Counted from the first letter of the stretch, positions 21,932 to 31,437 are shown. The stretch is DNA of 36,780 bases from Clostridia bacterium (GCA_017467815.1 JAFUKI010000166.1:1-36780), one strand, 5' to 3'. Notes: generated from the letters alone by a model not told the origin. Made by a program: numbers and translations.

Positions 21932-23134
21932 TCAGTTTCCGAACACATACTTTCCGAAATCAGCGAATTCCAGAATATCGGACAGTATATAATTGGAAAT
22001 GAACATTCCCTTCGGGGTCAGTGCAAAGCGGCCGTTCCGGGCGGTCATGTAGCCGCCGTCGATAAATTTTTTCAGTTTATGACCGTACAGCGTCTCGAAG
22101 GAGGAACCGAATCTTCTGGTGAATTCCCGGCTGTCGATCCCTTCATTCAGACGGAATCGGAGCATTATGTATTCGCCCAGCCGTTCCCTCTCCTCCACCG
22201 TTTCATTCTGATCGGTGATCTTGATCCGGGACGCCGGCTGTTCCACCCCCTGGATATACCGTTCCTTATCCGCAGTAAAGGCGAATCGGTTTCCGTTGAA
22301 ATAGGAATGGGCGGACACCCCGAAACCAAGGTATTCTTCGCAGTTCCAGTATTTCAGGTTATGGGCACACATCTTTCCCGGACGGGCAAAATTGGAGATC
22401 TCATACTGATAATACCCTCTGTCCGCCAGATATGCCACTGCCTGCTCGTACATATCCGCTTCCGTATCTTCATCGGGCAGATAAGGGGCGATCTTTTCAT
22501 AGTCCCTGTAGAACTGTGTCCCCGGCTCGATTTTCAGGTCGTAGAGAGAAATATGATCCGGGTTCAGGCGTGTGATGAAAGAGAGTGTATGCATCAGGGA
22601 ACCCATGGTCTGATGGGGAATCCCGAACATCAAATCCGTATTGATATTAGCGAATCCGGCGGCACGTGCCATTTTATAGCTCCGTACAAAATCCTTCCGC
22701 GTATGTCTCCGGGACAGTGCCGCCAGTTCATTGTCGTGGGCACTCTGCAAACCGAAGCTCAGCCGGTTTACCCCCATACGGTTCAGCTTCCGCAGTCCTT
22801 CGTAGGTCACGGTTGCCGGGTTGGCTTCCATGGAAAATTCCGCGTACTTTGTCAGGCGGAAATTCCGCTTTATCGCTTTGATCAGCCGCACCAGCTCTTC
22901 CATGGGGATGCAGGTTGGCGTTCCTCCGCCGATAAATACCGTATCCGGTTCATAGGCGCGCGCACCTTTTTTATAGCTCTCCATATGGGAAATCAAGGCA
23001 TTGACATAGCGCGTAATTCCCTCCGGATTCTGTGCCGGGGCGGAATTGAAATCACAGTATGCACATTTTGACAGACAAAACGGAATGTGGATGTAGATCC
23101 CCAATCGTTTTTTATCGTTGTAGTGTGTCTGCAT
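21932..23134 (-). CDS. hemW: HemW-type radical SAM protein (heme chaperone, coproporphyrinogen oxidase-like)
   Basis: The 400-residue protein has the radical SAM cluster motif Cys20-x3-Cys24-x2-Cys27 in PFCLSKCAYCDF. The DFNS ending marks HemW and not the oxidase HemN. GGGTPT at 69-74 and the HemW C-terminal domain (about 290-390) are present. HemW proteins are thought to carry heme to target proteins; they are often misnamed coproporphyrinogen oxidase. The start is set at ATG 23134 because AAAGG lies just upstream; a longer frame from 23167 has no ribosome site. It follows lepA by 57 bases, the usual lepA-hemW order. Confidence 0.93.
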   Translation of the reverse strand: MQTHYNDKKRLGIYIHIPFCLSKCAYCDFNSAPAQNPEGITRYVNALISHMESYKKGARAYEPDTVFIGGGTPTCIPMEELVRLIKAIKRNFRLTKYAEFSMEANPATVTYEGLRKLNRMGVNRLSFGLQSAHDNELAALSRRHTRKDFVRSYKMARAAGFANINTDLMFGIPHQTMGSLMHTLSFITRLNPDHISLYDLKIEPGTQFYRDYEKIAPYLPDEDTEADMYEQAVAYLADRGYYQYEISNFARPGKMCAHNLKYWNCEEYLGFGVSAHSYFNGNRFAFTADKERYIQGVEQPASRIKITDQNETVEERERLGEYIMLRFRLNEGIDSREFTRRFGSSFETLYGHKLKKFIDGGYMTARNGRFALTPKGMFISNYILSDILEFADFGKYVFGN

Positions 23135-23191
23135 AAAGTTCGCCTTTCTGTACAGAGATTTGGTCATGCAGGGATACGGCGGATTTCTTCA

Positions 23192-25012
23192 TCAGTTGTC
23201 ATCATCCAGCTTGAGCACCGCCATGAAGGCTTCGGGAGATACCTGTACACTGCCCAGCTGACGCATCTTCTTCTTACCTTCCTTCTGCTTTTCCAACAGT
23301 TTCTTCTTACGGGTAATATCCCCGCCGTAACACTTGGCAAGTACGTCTTTCCGCAGTGCTTTTACCGTTTCTCTTGCGATGATCTTGGAACCGATCGCCG
23401 CCTGGATCGGTACTTCAAACAGCTGTCTCGGAATATTGTCTTTCAGTTTCTCCGCGATCTTTCTGGCTCTGCCGTATGCTTTCTCGGAGTGGACAATAAA
23501 GGTCAGGGCGTCCACCATTTCTCCGTTCAGGAGGAAGTCCAGCTTTACCAGATTGCTTGCCACATAGCCTTCAAACTCGTAGTCCAGGGACGCATAGCCG
23601 CGGCTGCGGGATTTCAGTGCGTCAAAGAAGTCGTAGATGATCTCGTTCAGCGGCAGTTTATAGTGGAGCTCCACACGCTCCGTGTCGATATATTTCATAT
23701 CCAAGAACGTACCTCTGCGGTCCTGACACAGATCCATAATACCGCCCACATATTCCGTAGGCGTGATGACGGATGCCGCAACGATGGGTTCCGCCGCAAT
23801 CTCGATTTCATCGGGAGCCGGGTAGTTGGTGGGGTTGTCGATGTAGATCACTTCCCCGTTTTTCTTGGTGATTTCGTAAATTACACTGGGGGCGGTGGTG
23901 ATCAGGTCCAGATTGAATTCTCTCTCCAGACGTTCTTCAATGATCTCCATGTGCAGAAGTCCCAGGAAACCGCAGCGGAAGCCGAAGCCCAGAGCAATAC
24001 TGGTTTCCGGTTCAAAGGAAAATGCGGCGTCGTTCAGCTGCAGCTTTTCCAGTGCATCCTTGGTTTCATTGTACCGTGCGCCGTCTGCCGGATAGATACC
24101 TGCGTACACCATGGACTGTACCTTTTTGAAGCCGGGCAGAGGTTCTGCGGCAGGGGAATCGACCTTGGTTACGGTATCACCCACACGGGTATCCGCTACG
24201 GTTTTGATGGAAGCAGTGAAATAGCCAACCTCGCCGGCGGACAGAACACCTGTGGAACGAAGTCCGAAGGGATCCATAACCCCAACTTCCACTGTTTCAA
24301 ATTCCGCGCCGGTATGCATGAGCTTGATGGTATCGCCCACACGCAGCGTTCCTTCCTTTACGCGGATATATACCACAACACCCATATAGCTGTTGTATAC
24401 GGAGTCGAAGATCAGGCAGCGCAGGGGGGCGTTTTCATCACCGTCGGGTGCGGGAATGTCGCGGATAATGGCTTCCATTACCGATTCGATATTCACGCCG
24501 GTTTTGGCGGATACAGCAGGGCATCCTTCCGCCGGAATACCGATTACATCCTCGATCTCCGCCTGTACACGGGCTACATCTGCGGAAGGAAGGTCGATCT
24601 TGTTGACCACCGGTACGATTTCCAGATCCGCATCCACTGCCAGATACGCATTGGCAAGGGTCTGGGCTTCGATTCCCTGGGTAGCATCCACCACCAGAAG
24701 CGCTCCTTCACAGGCATTGAGGGAACGGGATACTTCGTAGTTGAAGTCCACGTGACCGGGGGTGTCGATCATGTTCAGGGCGTATTCTTCCCCATCGGGC
24801 GCTTTATAGTCGATACGTACAGCTCTTGCCTTGATGGTGATCCCGCGTTCCTTTTCCAGATCCATGTTGTCAAGCAGCTGTTCTTCCATATCCCGTTTTG
24901 CCACCGTATTGGAAAACTCCAGAATTCTGTCCGCCAGAGTGGACTTACCGTGGTCAATGTGGGCAATAATAGAGAAATTTCTGATATGCTTTTGTTTTTC
25001 TGTCTGCGCCAT
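23192..25012 (-). CDS. lepA: Elongation factor 4 (LepA), ribosome back-translocase-type GTPase
   Basis: The 606-residue GTPase binds ribosomes and is highly conserved. G1 is [10 protein letters not shown] (residues 16-25), the G3 region has DTPGHVDF, and G4 has VNKID. The EF-G-like domains follow, and the LepA-specific C-terminal domain ends in [20 protein letters not shown] and the family's usual [10 protein letters not shown]. The ATG at 25012 fits family alignments, but the ribosome site before it is weak. A small overlapping open frame with a good ribosome site (24954-25067) crosses the start and may couple translation. The promoter is at 25173-25201, leaving a leader of about 155 bases. 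Confidence 0.97.
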   Translation of the reverse strand: MAQTEKQKHIRNFSIIAHIDHGKSTLADRILEFSNTVAKRDMEEQLLDNMDLEKERGITIKARAVRIDYKAPDGEEYALNMIDTPGHVDFNYEVSRSLNACEGALLVVDATQGIEAQTLANAYLAVDADLEIVPVVNKIDLPSADVARVQAEIEDVIGIPAEGCPAVSAKTGVNIESVMEAIIRDIPAPDGDENAPLRCLIFDSVYNSYMGVVVYIRVKEGTLRVGDTIKLMHTGAEFETVEVGVMDPFGLRSTGVLSAGEVGYFTASIKTVADTRVGDTVTKVDSPAAEPLPGFKKVQSMVYAGIYPADGARYNETKDALEKLQLNDAAFSFEPETSIALGFGFRCGFLGLLHMEIIEERLEREFNLDLITTAPSVIYEITKKNGEVIYIDNPTNYPAPDEIEIAAEPIVAASVITPTEYVGGIMDLCQDRRGTFLDMKYIDTERVELHYKLPLNEIIYDFFDALKSRSRGYASLDYEFEGYVASNLVKLDFLLNGEMVDALTFIVHSEKAYGRARKIAEKLKDNIPRQLFEVPIQAAIGSKIIARETVKALRKDVLAKCYGGDITRKKKLLEKQKEGKKKMRQLGSVQVSPEAFMAVLKLDDDN

Positions 25013-25067
25013 GTATGCCGTTATGCAGCTCCAACGCCATCCGGTTCTCCCGGTGAAGCATTGGCAT
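24954..25067 (-). CDS. Possible 37-codon leader frame overlapping the lepA start
   Basis: On the minus strand an ATG at 25067 stands 6 bases after AGAAAGG (25080-25074). The frame runs through the lepA start in another register and stops at 24956-24954, inside lepA codon 19-20. The encoded peptide has no recognisable domain. Because lepA itself has a weak ribosome site, translation of this frame could influence lepA initiation. It may also be chance. Confidence 0.3.
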   Translation of the reverse strand: MPMLHRENRMALELHNGIHGADRKTKAYQKFLYYCPH

Positions 25068-25172
25068 CCGCATCCTTTCTATATACTAAAAATATGTGTA
25101 TTCATCTTTCCCGTGCCTGACAGATCCCCTATCCGCACAGCAAGGCATACCACACCTGATTTTAATAGTATT

Positions 25173-25201
25173 ATTATACCAGATACAAGACGGTAAATCA
25201 A
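25173..25201 (-). promoter_or_regulatory. Promoter of lepA-hemW
   Basis: On the minus strand TTGATT (25201-25196) and a perfect TATAAT (25178-25173) are separated by 17 bp. Confidence 0.78.
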
Positions 25202-25277
25202 GTTTTATCCCGAAAAAATCAGGCGGAATTCTGCCGTTTCCCCGCAGGATACCGTGACGGAAATCCTGTCCGGCGGA

Positions 25278-25306
25278 TTGACATACAGAAAAAAGTATAG
25301 TATAAT
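25278..25306 (+). promoter_or_regulatory. Perfect consensus sigma-A promoter inside a tandem repeat
   Basis: TTGACA (25278-25283), 17 bp and TATAAT (25301-25306) match the consensus at every position. The -10 box lies in the first copy of a 15-bp tandem repeat (25292-25306 and 25307-25321) that shares AAAGTATAGTATA. Confidence 0.85.
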
Positions 25307-25355
25307 AAAGTATAGTATATCCAATCGGTTTTCAGAAAAGGAGGTGCTGTCTGTT

Positions 25356-26129
25356 ATGCCGAACAATGCTTCATTCCGAAAAGGGCGTGTTCTGCCCGTG
25401 TTCCCCGTATATTTGACTTCCCCGAGTCAGGCAGCTCATCTGCTTCTGGAAGGCAGACGGCTGATCTGTCTTGTCCGCCACGGTCAGACCGACTGGAACC
25501 AGATCAAACGTCTCCAGGGCAGGGAGGATGTGCCTCTCAACGGAACGGGACGGCTTCAGTCCGCCTGCACTGCCATGATCTTCAGACGCTGTTTTTCCGC
25601 CGGTGTGCATTTCGGCGCCGTTTGTACTTCTCCCCTCTCCCGTGCCGCCGATACTGCCGGATATATCACCGCCGCCCTGTCCGCCCCCGACAACACGGAC
25701 CCGGCTCTCCTTACCCCGGTCAACGATTCCCTTATTGTTCTGCCCAATCTCAATGAACGGGATTACGGCAGTCTGTCGGGGCTGACGCTGGAAGAACGTA
25801 AGGTTCTCTTCCCCCGCGGTGAAAAACAGGCCGGCAATGTGGAAAGCGTACCTGCCGCCGCTGCCCGTATGTATACGGCAATGGACGACATGATGGATGC
25901 GGTTTCCGAAAAAGCCATCATCGGTGTCACCCACGGCGGTATTATCAATGCCGTTTTCTCCCGTCTGACTTCCGGCGAGATCGGAACCGGGAAAACATTG
26001 ACCGTGAACTGCAGTGTTTCTCTCGTTGCCGCAGGAATCGGTTCTCCTGTTCCTCTTGCCTACAATCTTCAGGAAGACGGAATTTATGAGTATATGAACA
26101 AGATGCTCCGTTCCGGCGCTGAATTCTGA
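25356..26129 (+). CDS. Histidine phosphatase family protein (phosphoglycerate mutase-like), first copy
   Basis: The 257-residue protein has the RHG motif VRHGQTDWN with catalytic His42, the companion arginine in SPLSRAADTA, the acid ERDYGSLSG and the second histidine His193 in GVTHGG. It therefore hydrolyses or transfers phosphate through a phosphohistidine; the substrate cannot be told. About 35 extra residues precede the catalytic core. The ATG at 25356 follows AAAGGAGG by 11 bases; an in-frame GTG nearer would overlap the ribosome site. It has a perfect consensus promoter and lies before the copper genes. A second, shorter histidine phosphatase lies on their other side. Confidence 0.85.
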   Translation: MPNNASFRKGRVLPVFPVYLTSPSQAAHLLLEGRRLICLVRHGQTDWNQIKRLQGREDVPLNGTGRLQSACTAMIFRRCFSAGVHFGAVCTSPLSRAADTAGYITAALSAPDNTDPALLTPVNDSLIVLPNLNERDYGSLSGLTLEERKVLFPRGEKQAGNVESVPAAAARMYTAMDDMMDAVSEKAIIGVTHGGIINAVFSRLTSGEIGTGKTLTVNCSVSLVAAGIGSPVPLAYNLQEDGIYEYMNKMLRSGAEF

Positions 26130-26202
26130 TGCGTCCGCCGTTTCTGTCGGGTCTTGTATCTATCGGTTAGGATATACTTACTAAAAAGTTATCTGTGTCC
26201 CC

Positions 26203-26227
26203 TGCTGCAGTATATTTTGGCGCAGCA
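26203..26227 (+). promoter_or_regulatory. Small inverted repeat before copA
   Basis: TGCTGC (26203-26208) and GCAGCA (26222-26227) can form a hairpin just before the copA ribosome site. No CopY-type or CsoR-type site and no convincing promoter was recognised in the gap 26130-26245. Confidence 0.3.
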
Positions 26228-26245
26228 ACAAAGTGAGGTATCTTT

Positions 26246-28519
26246 ATGAAAACACAAAAATTCTCCGTTTCCGGTATGAGCTGTTCTGCCTGCTCCGCCG
26301 CTGTTGACAAAGCTGTACGCCAGATGGACGGCGTTTCGGATGTGATGGTCAGTCTGATGAACAACACCATGACCGTACAGTTCGACGAAAATACAGTTTC
26401 AGAAGAAAGTATCTGCCAAACCGTGAAATCCGCAGGTTACGGGGCATCCGTATACGAAGGAAAAAAAGCCGAAGATCCCGATGCACTGCGGTACAAAAAT
26501 CTCAAGTCCCGTCTGTGGAAGTCCATTGTTTTTGCAGTGATCATGATGTATGTCACCATGGGGCATATGATCGGTCTGCCTCTGCCGGGTCTGATCGATC
26601 CCCATACAGGAGGCAGTGCGCCCCTGTACAACGCCATCCTGCAGCTGCTTCTTGCCGTTCCCGTGATTCTGATCAATCATGCCTATTACGGTGATGGTTT
26701 CCGTGCGGCTCTCCATCGAAGCGCGAATATGAACACGCTGATTGCCGTCGGTTCCGGCGCTTCCTTTGTTTACGGTATTTATATTCTGGTGAAAATGGCT
26801 GTCGGACTTTCCGCCGGTGCCGATATCACGCCCCTGACCCACGAACTGCATTTTGAGTCCGTCACCATGATCCTCGCCCTGATCACCCTGGGACGGACAC
26901 TGGAACTGCGTGCGCGGCGGAAAACCGGGGATGCGGTACGGCATCTGCTGGATCTGGCGCCGAAAAGTGCGGAAGTGCGCCGGGATGATCAGGTTATATC
27001 CATTCCCACGGACGAACTTGTGGAAGGGGACATTCTGCTGATCCGTTCCGGAAGCGGCATTCCCTGTGACGGCATCATCCTGACCGGCGGCGGTTCTGTG
27101 AATGAAAGTGTTATCACCGGCGAAAGCGTACCGGTGGAGAAAAATATCGGCGACAAGCTGATCAGCGGCACGGTTCTGACCTCCGGTTATGCGGAAATGC
27201 GTGCGGAATCCGTTGGGGAAAACACCACCGTTGCCCGTATTGCCGCTTTGGTGGAAGAAGCCGCCACTTCCAAGGCACCTGTACAAAAACTGGCGGATAA
27301 GATCAGCGGCATTTTTGTACCCATCGTATGCGGTATTGCGCTGATTACGTTTATCATCTGGCTGATATCCACCGGTTCGCTGGATACGGCGGTCAGTTTC
27401 GGCATTTCTGTGCTGGTGATCTCCTGCCCCTGTGCGCTTGGTCTTGCGGCACCTACTGCAGTGATGTGCGGCATCGGACGGGGGGCGGAAATGGGGCTTC
27501 TGATCAAGAGTGCCGACGCACTGGATCTGCTCTGCAAAACGGAAGCCATCGTTCTGGACAAAACCGGTACCATCACGGAAGGCAGAATGCAGGTTGAAGG
27601 GGTTCATTGTATACAGGAAACGCCCAGTACCGATTTTCTCTCCGTTGCCGCGGCGCTGGAATCCATGAGCGAACACCCCATCGGAAAAGCCATTACGCTG
27701 TATGGCAAAGAAAAAGAATTGGATCTGCCGGAATGCAGTGATTATCATGTTACTTTCGGCGGCGGTGTGGACGGTATGATCGGCGGAAAACGCTATTACT
27801 GCGGCAACCGTGCATTCCTGGAGCAGAAGGGTATCGTCATCCCCCACAGTGCATCCGTTCAGAGTGAACTGTTTGCCAAGAACGGATGGACACCCGTATG
27901 GGTTGCCTGTGAAGATACGACCATTGGTCTTCTGGGTGTTGGTGATGCGATCAAGGCAACCAGTAAAACCGCCGTTTCCCAGTTCACACAGCTTGGTGCC
28001 AAAGTGGTCATGCTGACGGGAGACACGGAAATTACCGCCAAAGCTGTTGCTTCCTCGGTGGTGATTGAACACGTAATCGCCTCTGTAAAACCGGAAGAAA
28101 AGGCAGCGGCACTGGAAACCATCATGGACGGCAGTTATTTCGGTGATGACAAACGCCGTGTTACCGTTATGGTGGGGGACGGTGTGAATGATGCACCGGC
28201 ACTGACCAAAGCGGACTGCGGTATCGCCATCGGTCAGGGTACGGATATTGCCATTGAATCCGCCGGGGTAATTCTGGTGAAGAATGACCTTAACGATGTG
28301 GGTCACGCCATTCGCCTGAGCCGTGCCGTTATGCGGAACATTGCCCAGAACCTGACATGGGCTTTCGGATACAATATGTTATGCATTCCCGTGGCAGCCG
28401 GGGTATTCTTCCCCCTGTTCGGTCTGAAGCTGACACCCATGATCGCGGCAGCGGCTATGTCCCTCTCCAGTATTTGTGTGGTATGCAATGCTCTGCGGCT
28501 GAGACGGTACCGCGGTTGA
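26246..28519 (+). CDS. copA: Copper-exporting P1B-type ATPase
   Basis: The 757-residue pump moves Cu(I) out of the cytoplasm with ATP. One N-terminal heavy-metal domain carries GMSCSAC (Cys13, Cys16). The membrane helices include the CPC metal site at 394-396. The soluble parts show TGESVPVEK, the phosphorylated Asp438 in DKTGT, SEHPIGKA, TGDTE and GDGVNDAPAL. The closing helices carry YN and MSLSS, the marks of copper-type pumps. Length and order are normal. GTGAGG is 7 bases before the ATG. The next gene, copZ, has a promoter whose -35 box overlaps the copA stop codon. Confidence 0.95.
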   Translation: MKTQKFSVSGMSCSACSAAVDKAVRQMDGVSDVMVSLMNNTMTVQFDENTVSEESICQTVKSAGYGASVYEGKKAEDPDALRYKNLKSRLWKSIVFAVIMMYVTMGHMIGLPLPGLIDPHTGGSAPLYNAILQLLLAVPVILINHAYYGDGFRAALHRSANMNTLIAVGSGASFVYGIYILVKMAVGLSAGADITPLTHELHFESVTMILALITLGRTLELRARRKTGDAVRHLLDLAPKSAEVRRDDQVISIPTDELVEGDILLIRSGSGIPCDGIILTGGGSVNESVITGESVPVEKNIGDKLISGTVLTSGYAEMRAESVGENTTVARIAALVEEAATSKAPVQKLADKISGIFVPIVCGIALITFIIWLISTGSLDTAVSFGISVLVISCPCALGLAAPTAVMCGIGRGAEMGLLIKSADALDLLCKTEAIVLDKTGTITEGRMQVEGVHCIQETPSTDFLSVAAALESMSEHPIGKAITLYGKEKELDLPECSDYHVTFGGGVDGMIGGKRYYCGNRAFLEQKGIVIPHSASVQSELFAKNGWTPVWVACEDTTIGLLGVGDAIKATSKTAVSQFTQLGAKVVMLTGDTEITAKAVASSVVIEHVIASVKPEEKAAALETIMDGSYFGDDKRRVTVMVGDGVNDAPALTKADCGIAIGQGTDIAIESAGVILVKNDLNDVGHAIRLSRAVMRNIAQNLTWAFGYNMLCIPVAAGVFFPLFGLKLTPMIAAAAMSLSSICVVCNALRLRRYRG

Positions 28520-28543
28520 CACAAACGAAAAAGAAAGTATAAT
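28516..28543 (+). promoter_or_regulatory. Promoter of copZ, overlapping the copA stop codon
   Basis: TTGACA (28516-28521) and TATAAT (28538-28543) are both perfect, with a 16-bp spacer. The TGA of copA is part of the -35 box. This allows copZ and the phosphatase behind it to be made without copA. Confidence 0.75.
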
Positions 28544-28575
28544 GAAATCATCAGGATATAAAGGAGTATGGAATT

Positions 28576-28794
28576 ATGTTATTCGGTAAGAAAAAGACGG
28601 TAAAACTGAAAATTGAAGGTATGCACTGCAATCACTGCGCCGCCAAGGTGGAAGCGGCTCTGAAAGCGCTGGGATGCAAAGCGGAAATTGATGTAAAACT
28701 GGGCAAAGCGGTTGTCACCTGCCCCGAAAAGGTAACGGATGCGGAACTGACTGCCGCCGTCACAGCCGCAGGTTTTCCTGCCGTGGTGGCATAA
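28576..28794 (+). CDS. copZ: CopZ-like copper chaperone (heavy-metal-associated domain)
   Basis: The 72-residue protein is one ferredoxin-like heavy-metal domain with the metal motif GMHCNHC (Cys18, Cys21). It probably binds Cu(I) and hands it to the pump encoded upstream. Two histidine-like contacts around the cysteines (H17, H20) are unusual beside the more common GMTCxxC. AAGGAG precedes the ATG at 28576. Its stop codon overlaps the start of the next gene by one base (TAATG). Confidence 0.9.
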   Translation: MLFGKKKTVKLKIEGMHCNHCAAKVEAALKALGCKAEIDVKLGKAVVTCPEKVTDAELTAAVTAAGFPAVVA

Positions 28795-29471
28795 TGGAAG
28801 TATCTGCAAGGATCATTCTTGTCCGCCACGGGGAAAGTCTTGCCAATGTAGCCAAATTCTTTGCCGGACACACCAATGTGGATCTGTCGGAGAAGGGATA
28901 TCTGCAGGCGGAAATGACGGCGGATCATGTTCTGAGCCGTTATGCCGTGGACAAAGTATACGCCAGTGACCTGCAGCGGGCTTTTCATACCGTCAAGCCG
29001 GCAGCGGATCGGCTGGGGATGGACGTGATTCCCGATGAACAGCTCAGAGAAATTTACGCCGGCGAATGGGAAGGCAGATCATTCACGAATCTGCAGAAGA
29101 TGTTTGAAAAGGACTACGCAGTCTGGATGAACGATATCGGCAATGCCGTACCTACGGGCGGTGAGAGTGTTCGTCATCTGTGGGGGAGGGTCACCGGAGC
29201 ACTGGCGCGTATTGCTGCGGATAATCCCGGCAAAACCGTCCTGATCGGCACCCACGCTACTCCCATCCGGGTCATGCAGTGTATGCTTTCCGGCAAAACG
29301 CCCGATGATATGAAAAATATCCCCTGGGTCTCCAATGCTTCCGTTTCCGTGGTAGAATATGTACCGGCGGGAACGGGGGACGATGGAACGGTTCTGACGC
29401 CCAAAGCTGTTGTTTTTGGCGAGGACAAGCATCTGGAAGCCATAAAAACGGTATTTCCGGCGAATGTATGA
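28794..29471 (+). CDS. Histidine phosphatase family protein, second copy
   Basis: The 225-residue enzyme has the RHG motif VRHGESLAN with His12, the companion arginine in DLQRAFHT, REIYAGEWEG and the second histidine His154 in GTHATP. It is near the alpha-ribazole phosphatase and phosphoglycerate mutase-like groups, but the substrate is unknown. It starts one base inside the copZ stop codon, so the two are translated together. This ties a phosphatase to a copper chaperone. It is shorter than the first copy, which lies before copA, and the two differ too much to be a recent tandem copy. Confidence 0.85.
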   Translation: MEVSARIILVRHGESLANVAKFFAGHTNVDLSEKGYLQAEMTADHVLSRYAVDKVYASDLQRAFHTVKPAADRLGMDVIPDEQLREIYAGEWEGRSFTNLQKMFEKDYAVWMNDIGNAVPTGGESVRHLWGRVTGALARIAADNPGKTVLIGTHATPIRVMQCMLSGKTPDDMKNIPWVSNASVSVVEYVPAGTGDDGTVLTPKAVVFGEDKHLEAIKTVFPANV

Positions 29472-29604
29472 ATTCCGGTATATATTCTGAAGCAAATTGC
29501 CTATTTTTTGACAATTTTTAATGATGTTTTTTTCTGACGGTTCAGTTATAATTATACTATAAGTGTATTTCTTGCACAAAATGTAGTATTGTGAGGCAAT
29601 AATC

Positions 29605-31437
29605 ATGAAAAAGCAATTCAAGAATCTTCTTGCCCTTTTGTTTGCAGCCGTACTTTTTCTCGTAGGCTGTAATACAGATGTGGTGGACGAAACCGATGTA
29701 TCGGAAACGGAAGTACAGAACGTAAATGAATTCTGCCTGTATGAAAACGGAACCGGTCTTTACACCATTGTCCAGTCCTCCAAAAGCAGTGATACTGCAA
29801 ACGATGCCGGTTCTCTCTGCTGGAAAACTTTTAAAGAAACCTTCAACGCTGAGCTTCCCATTTCTGACGACTGGGTGATGGATCCCTCTGCTATCCCCAC
29901 CGACTCTGCTGAGATTCTGATCGGCAATACCAACCGTGCCGAATCTGCTGAAGTGTACGCTGCGATGGACCAGTATGTTTACCGCATCACCTGCACAAAC
30001 AACCGCATTGTGATTGCCGCATCCGCTGACACTTTGCTGGACGATGCTCTGGAAGTTTTCTTTGCCAACATCAAGACCGATGAAAACGGCCGTGTTACCG
30101 TTCCCTCTGATCTGGATATCACCCTGACCCGTGAACAGGTTTGGAAAGATACCCTCGTCGGTGTTCCCCTGTATGACGGCGGTGCGTACACCGGTACGGC
30201 ACTGAAGGAGACCTGGGGCTTTGCCGAGGACGATCCCTCTGTCATGATAGGTATCAGCGAAACCAATGCCGATGAATTTGCCGCCTATATTGCAAAAGTG
30301 CGGAACGAAGGCTTCAATACTGTACTCCGTGCTGACTGGGGTGGTGTTGTGGCTTATCAGTGCGACAAGGATGATGTGTCTTTCTACACCTACCACACCG
30401 AATCCACCGGTGAGACCAGAGTGATCAAAGACAATTCCAAGACCGCTTCCCTGGAAGAATTCAATTACATCTTCGAAACCGCTGAGGGTGAAACCAATGA
30501 ACTCTACCTGTACGGTCTGAGATACCAGGACCCCGAGATCCCCGAATCCGCCGTTTACAACAACAACGGTATGCTCATGTTCATCAAGCTGGCAGACAAC
30601 AGCCTTATCGCCATTGACGGCGGCATGGATACTCAGATCGATTCCGAAGAATTTATGGAATTTGCCAGAGAGATCACAGGTATTCCCGAAGGAGAACAGA
30701 TCCGTATTGCCTGCTGGTTTATCACCCACAAACATGGCGATCACATTTGGGGCTTTGACAAGGTTCTTAAAGAATGCGCCAACGAGCTGGTTTTGGAACG
30801 TATGATGTACAACCACAAGAACGGCACCGATTTCGTATACGACGCGGAGAATCCCAATGAAAAATACCATCTGGCTCATGATAATGTGATGTACCACCTG
30901 CCCCGCACCGGCGAAACCATTCAGTTCGGCGATGTAACACTGGATGTTCTGTATACGCAGGAAGACCTTGTCAACATCAAGGAAAGTCTGTACAGAACGG
31001 ATGACAACTACAACAACTCCGGTACCGTTCTGAGAATCACCATGGACGGCAAAACCTGTATGATTTTCGGTGACATCGACGTAGCTGCAAGCAATATCAT
31101 GATGAAGTATTACACAGAAGAACAGCTGAAGTGTGATATGATGCAGGTTTCTCATCACGGATACAATTATCTGGCTGAAATATATAAAATCATGGATCCC
31201 ACGATCGCACTGTTCCCTGTGGCCCGCAACGAAGTAAAAAGACAGTATCCGTTGGTTCTGGAATGTGTGGAATCCATCTGTGAAGAAAACTACTTCGGCG
31301 GCACCGAAACCATAGGTCTCCGTGCTGTGGATGGAGAAATGCAGGTAATCTACCGCAGACCCGTCACCTTCCCGCCGATCACTGAGGTACTCCCAGAAGA
31401 AACAACCGAAGAAGAAGCCGGAGAAGCAGAAGAATAA
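29605..31437 (+). CDS. Lipoprotein with ComEC-like metallo-beta-lactamase domain
   Basis: The 610-residue protein begins with a lipoprotein signal and lipobox LVGC (Cys22) and a Glu/Asp/Thr-rich linker. Residues of about 40-200 form an unnamed domain with EILIGNTNR, a motif also seen in the N-terminal domains of some carbohydrate-active proteins. The last 300 residues are a metallo-beta-lactamase fold with HKHGDH at 375-380, IFGDID and VSHHG at 515-519, most like the ComEC-type hydrolase domain. It should act outside the membrane on an unknown ester or nucleic acid. The C-terminal tail is acidic. GTGAGG precedes the ATG by 9 bases. A strong terminator follows. Confidence 0.82.
   Translation: MKKQFKNLLALLFAAVLFLVGCNTDVVDETDVSETEVQNVNEFCLYENGTGLYTIVQSSKSSDTANDAGSLCWKTFKETFNAELPISDDWVMDPSAIPTDSAEILIGNTNRAESAEVYAAMDQYVYRITCTNNRIVIAASADTLLDDALEVFFANIKTDENGRVTVPSDLDITLTREQVWKDTLVGVPLYDGGAYTGTALKETWGFAEDDPSVMIGISETNADEFAAYIAKVRNEGFNTVLRADWGGVVAYQCDKDDVSFYTYHTESTGETRVIKDNSKTASLEEFNYIFETAEGETNELYLYGLRYQDPEIPESAVYNNNGMLMFIKLADNSLIAIDGGMDTQIDSEEFMEFAREITGIPEGEQIRIACWFITHKHGDHIWGFDKVLKECANELVLERMMYNHKNGTDFVYDAENPNEKYHLAHDNVMYHLPRTGETIQFGDVTLDVLYTQEDLVNIKESLYRTDDNYNNSGTVLRITMDGKTCMIFGDIDVAASNIMMKYYTEEQLKCDMMQVSHHGYNYLAEIYKIMDPTIALFPVARNEVKRQYPLVLECVESICEENYFGGTETIGLRAVDGEMQVIYRRPVTFPPITEVLPEETTEEEAGEAEE

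Noticed and set aside
26130..26245. A copper-responsive operator before copA
   Set aside because: No CopY-type TACA/TGTA site, CsoR-type palindrome or long-spacer MerR-type promoter could be drawn with confidence.
26399..28306. Long minus-strand open frame opposite copA
   Set aside because: It is a codon-bias shadow of a well-supported gene, with no protein-like motif.
29508..29513. TTGACA as the -35 box of the MBL-fold lipoprotein gene
   Set aside because: No -10 hexamer lies at 16-18 bp. Several AT-rich -10-like boxes follow at 29547-29563, but none has a good partner.
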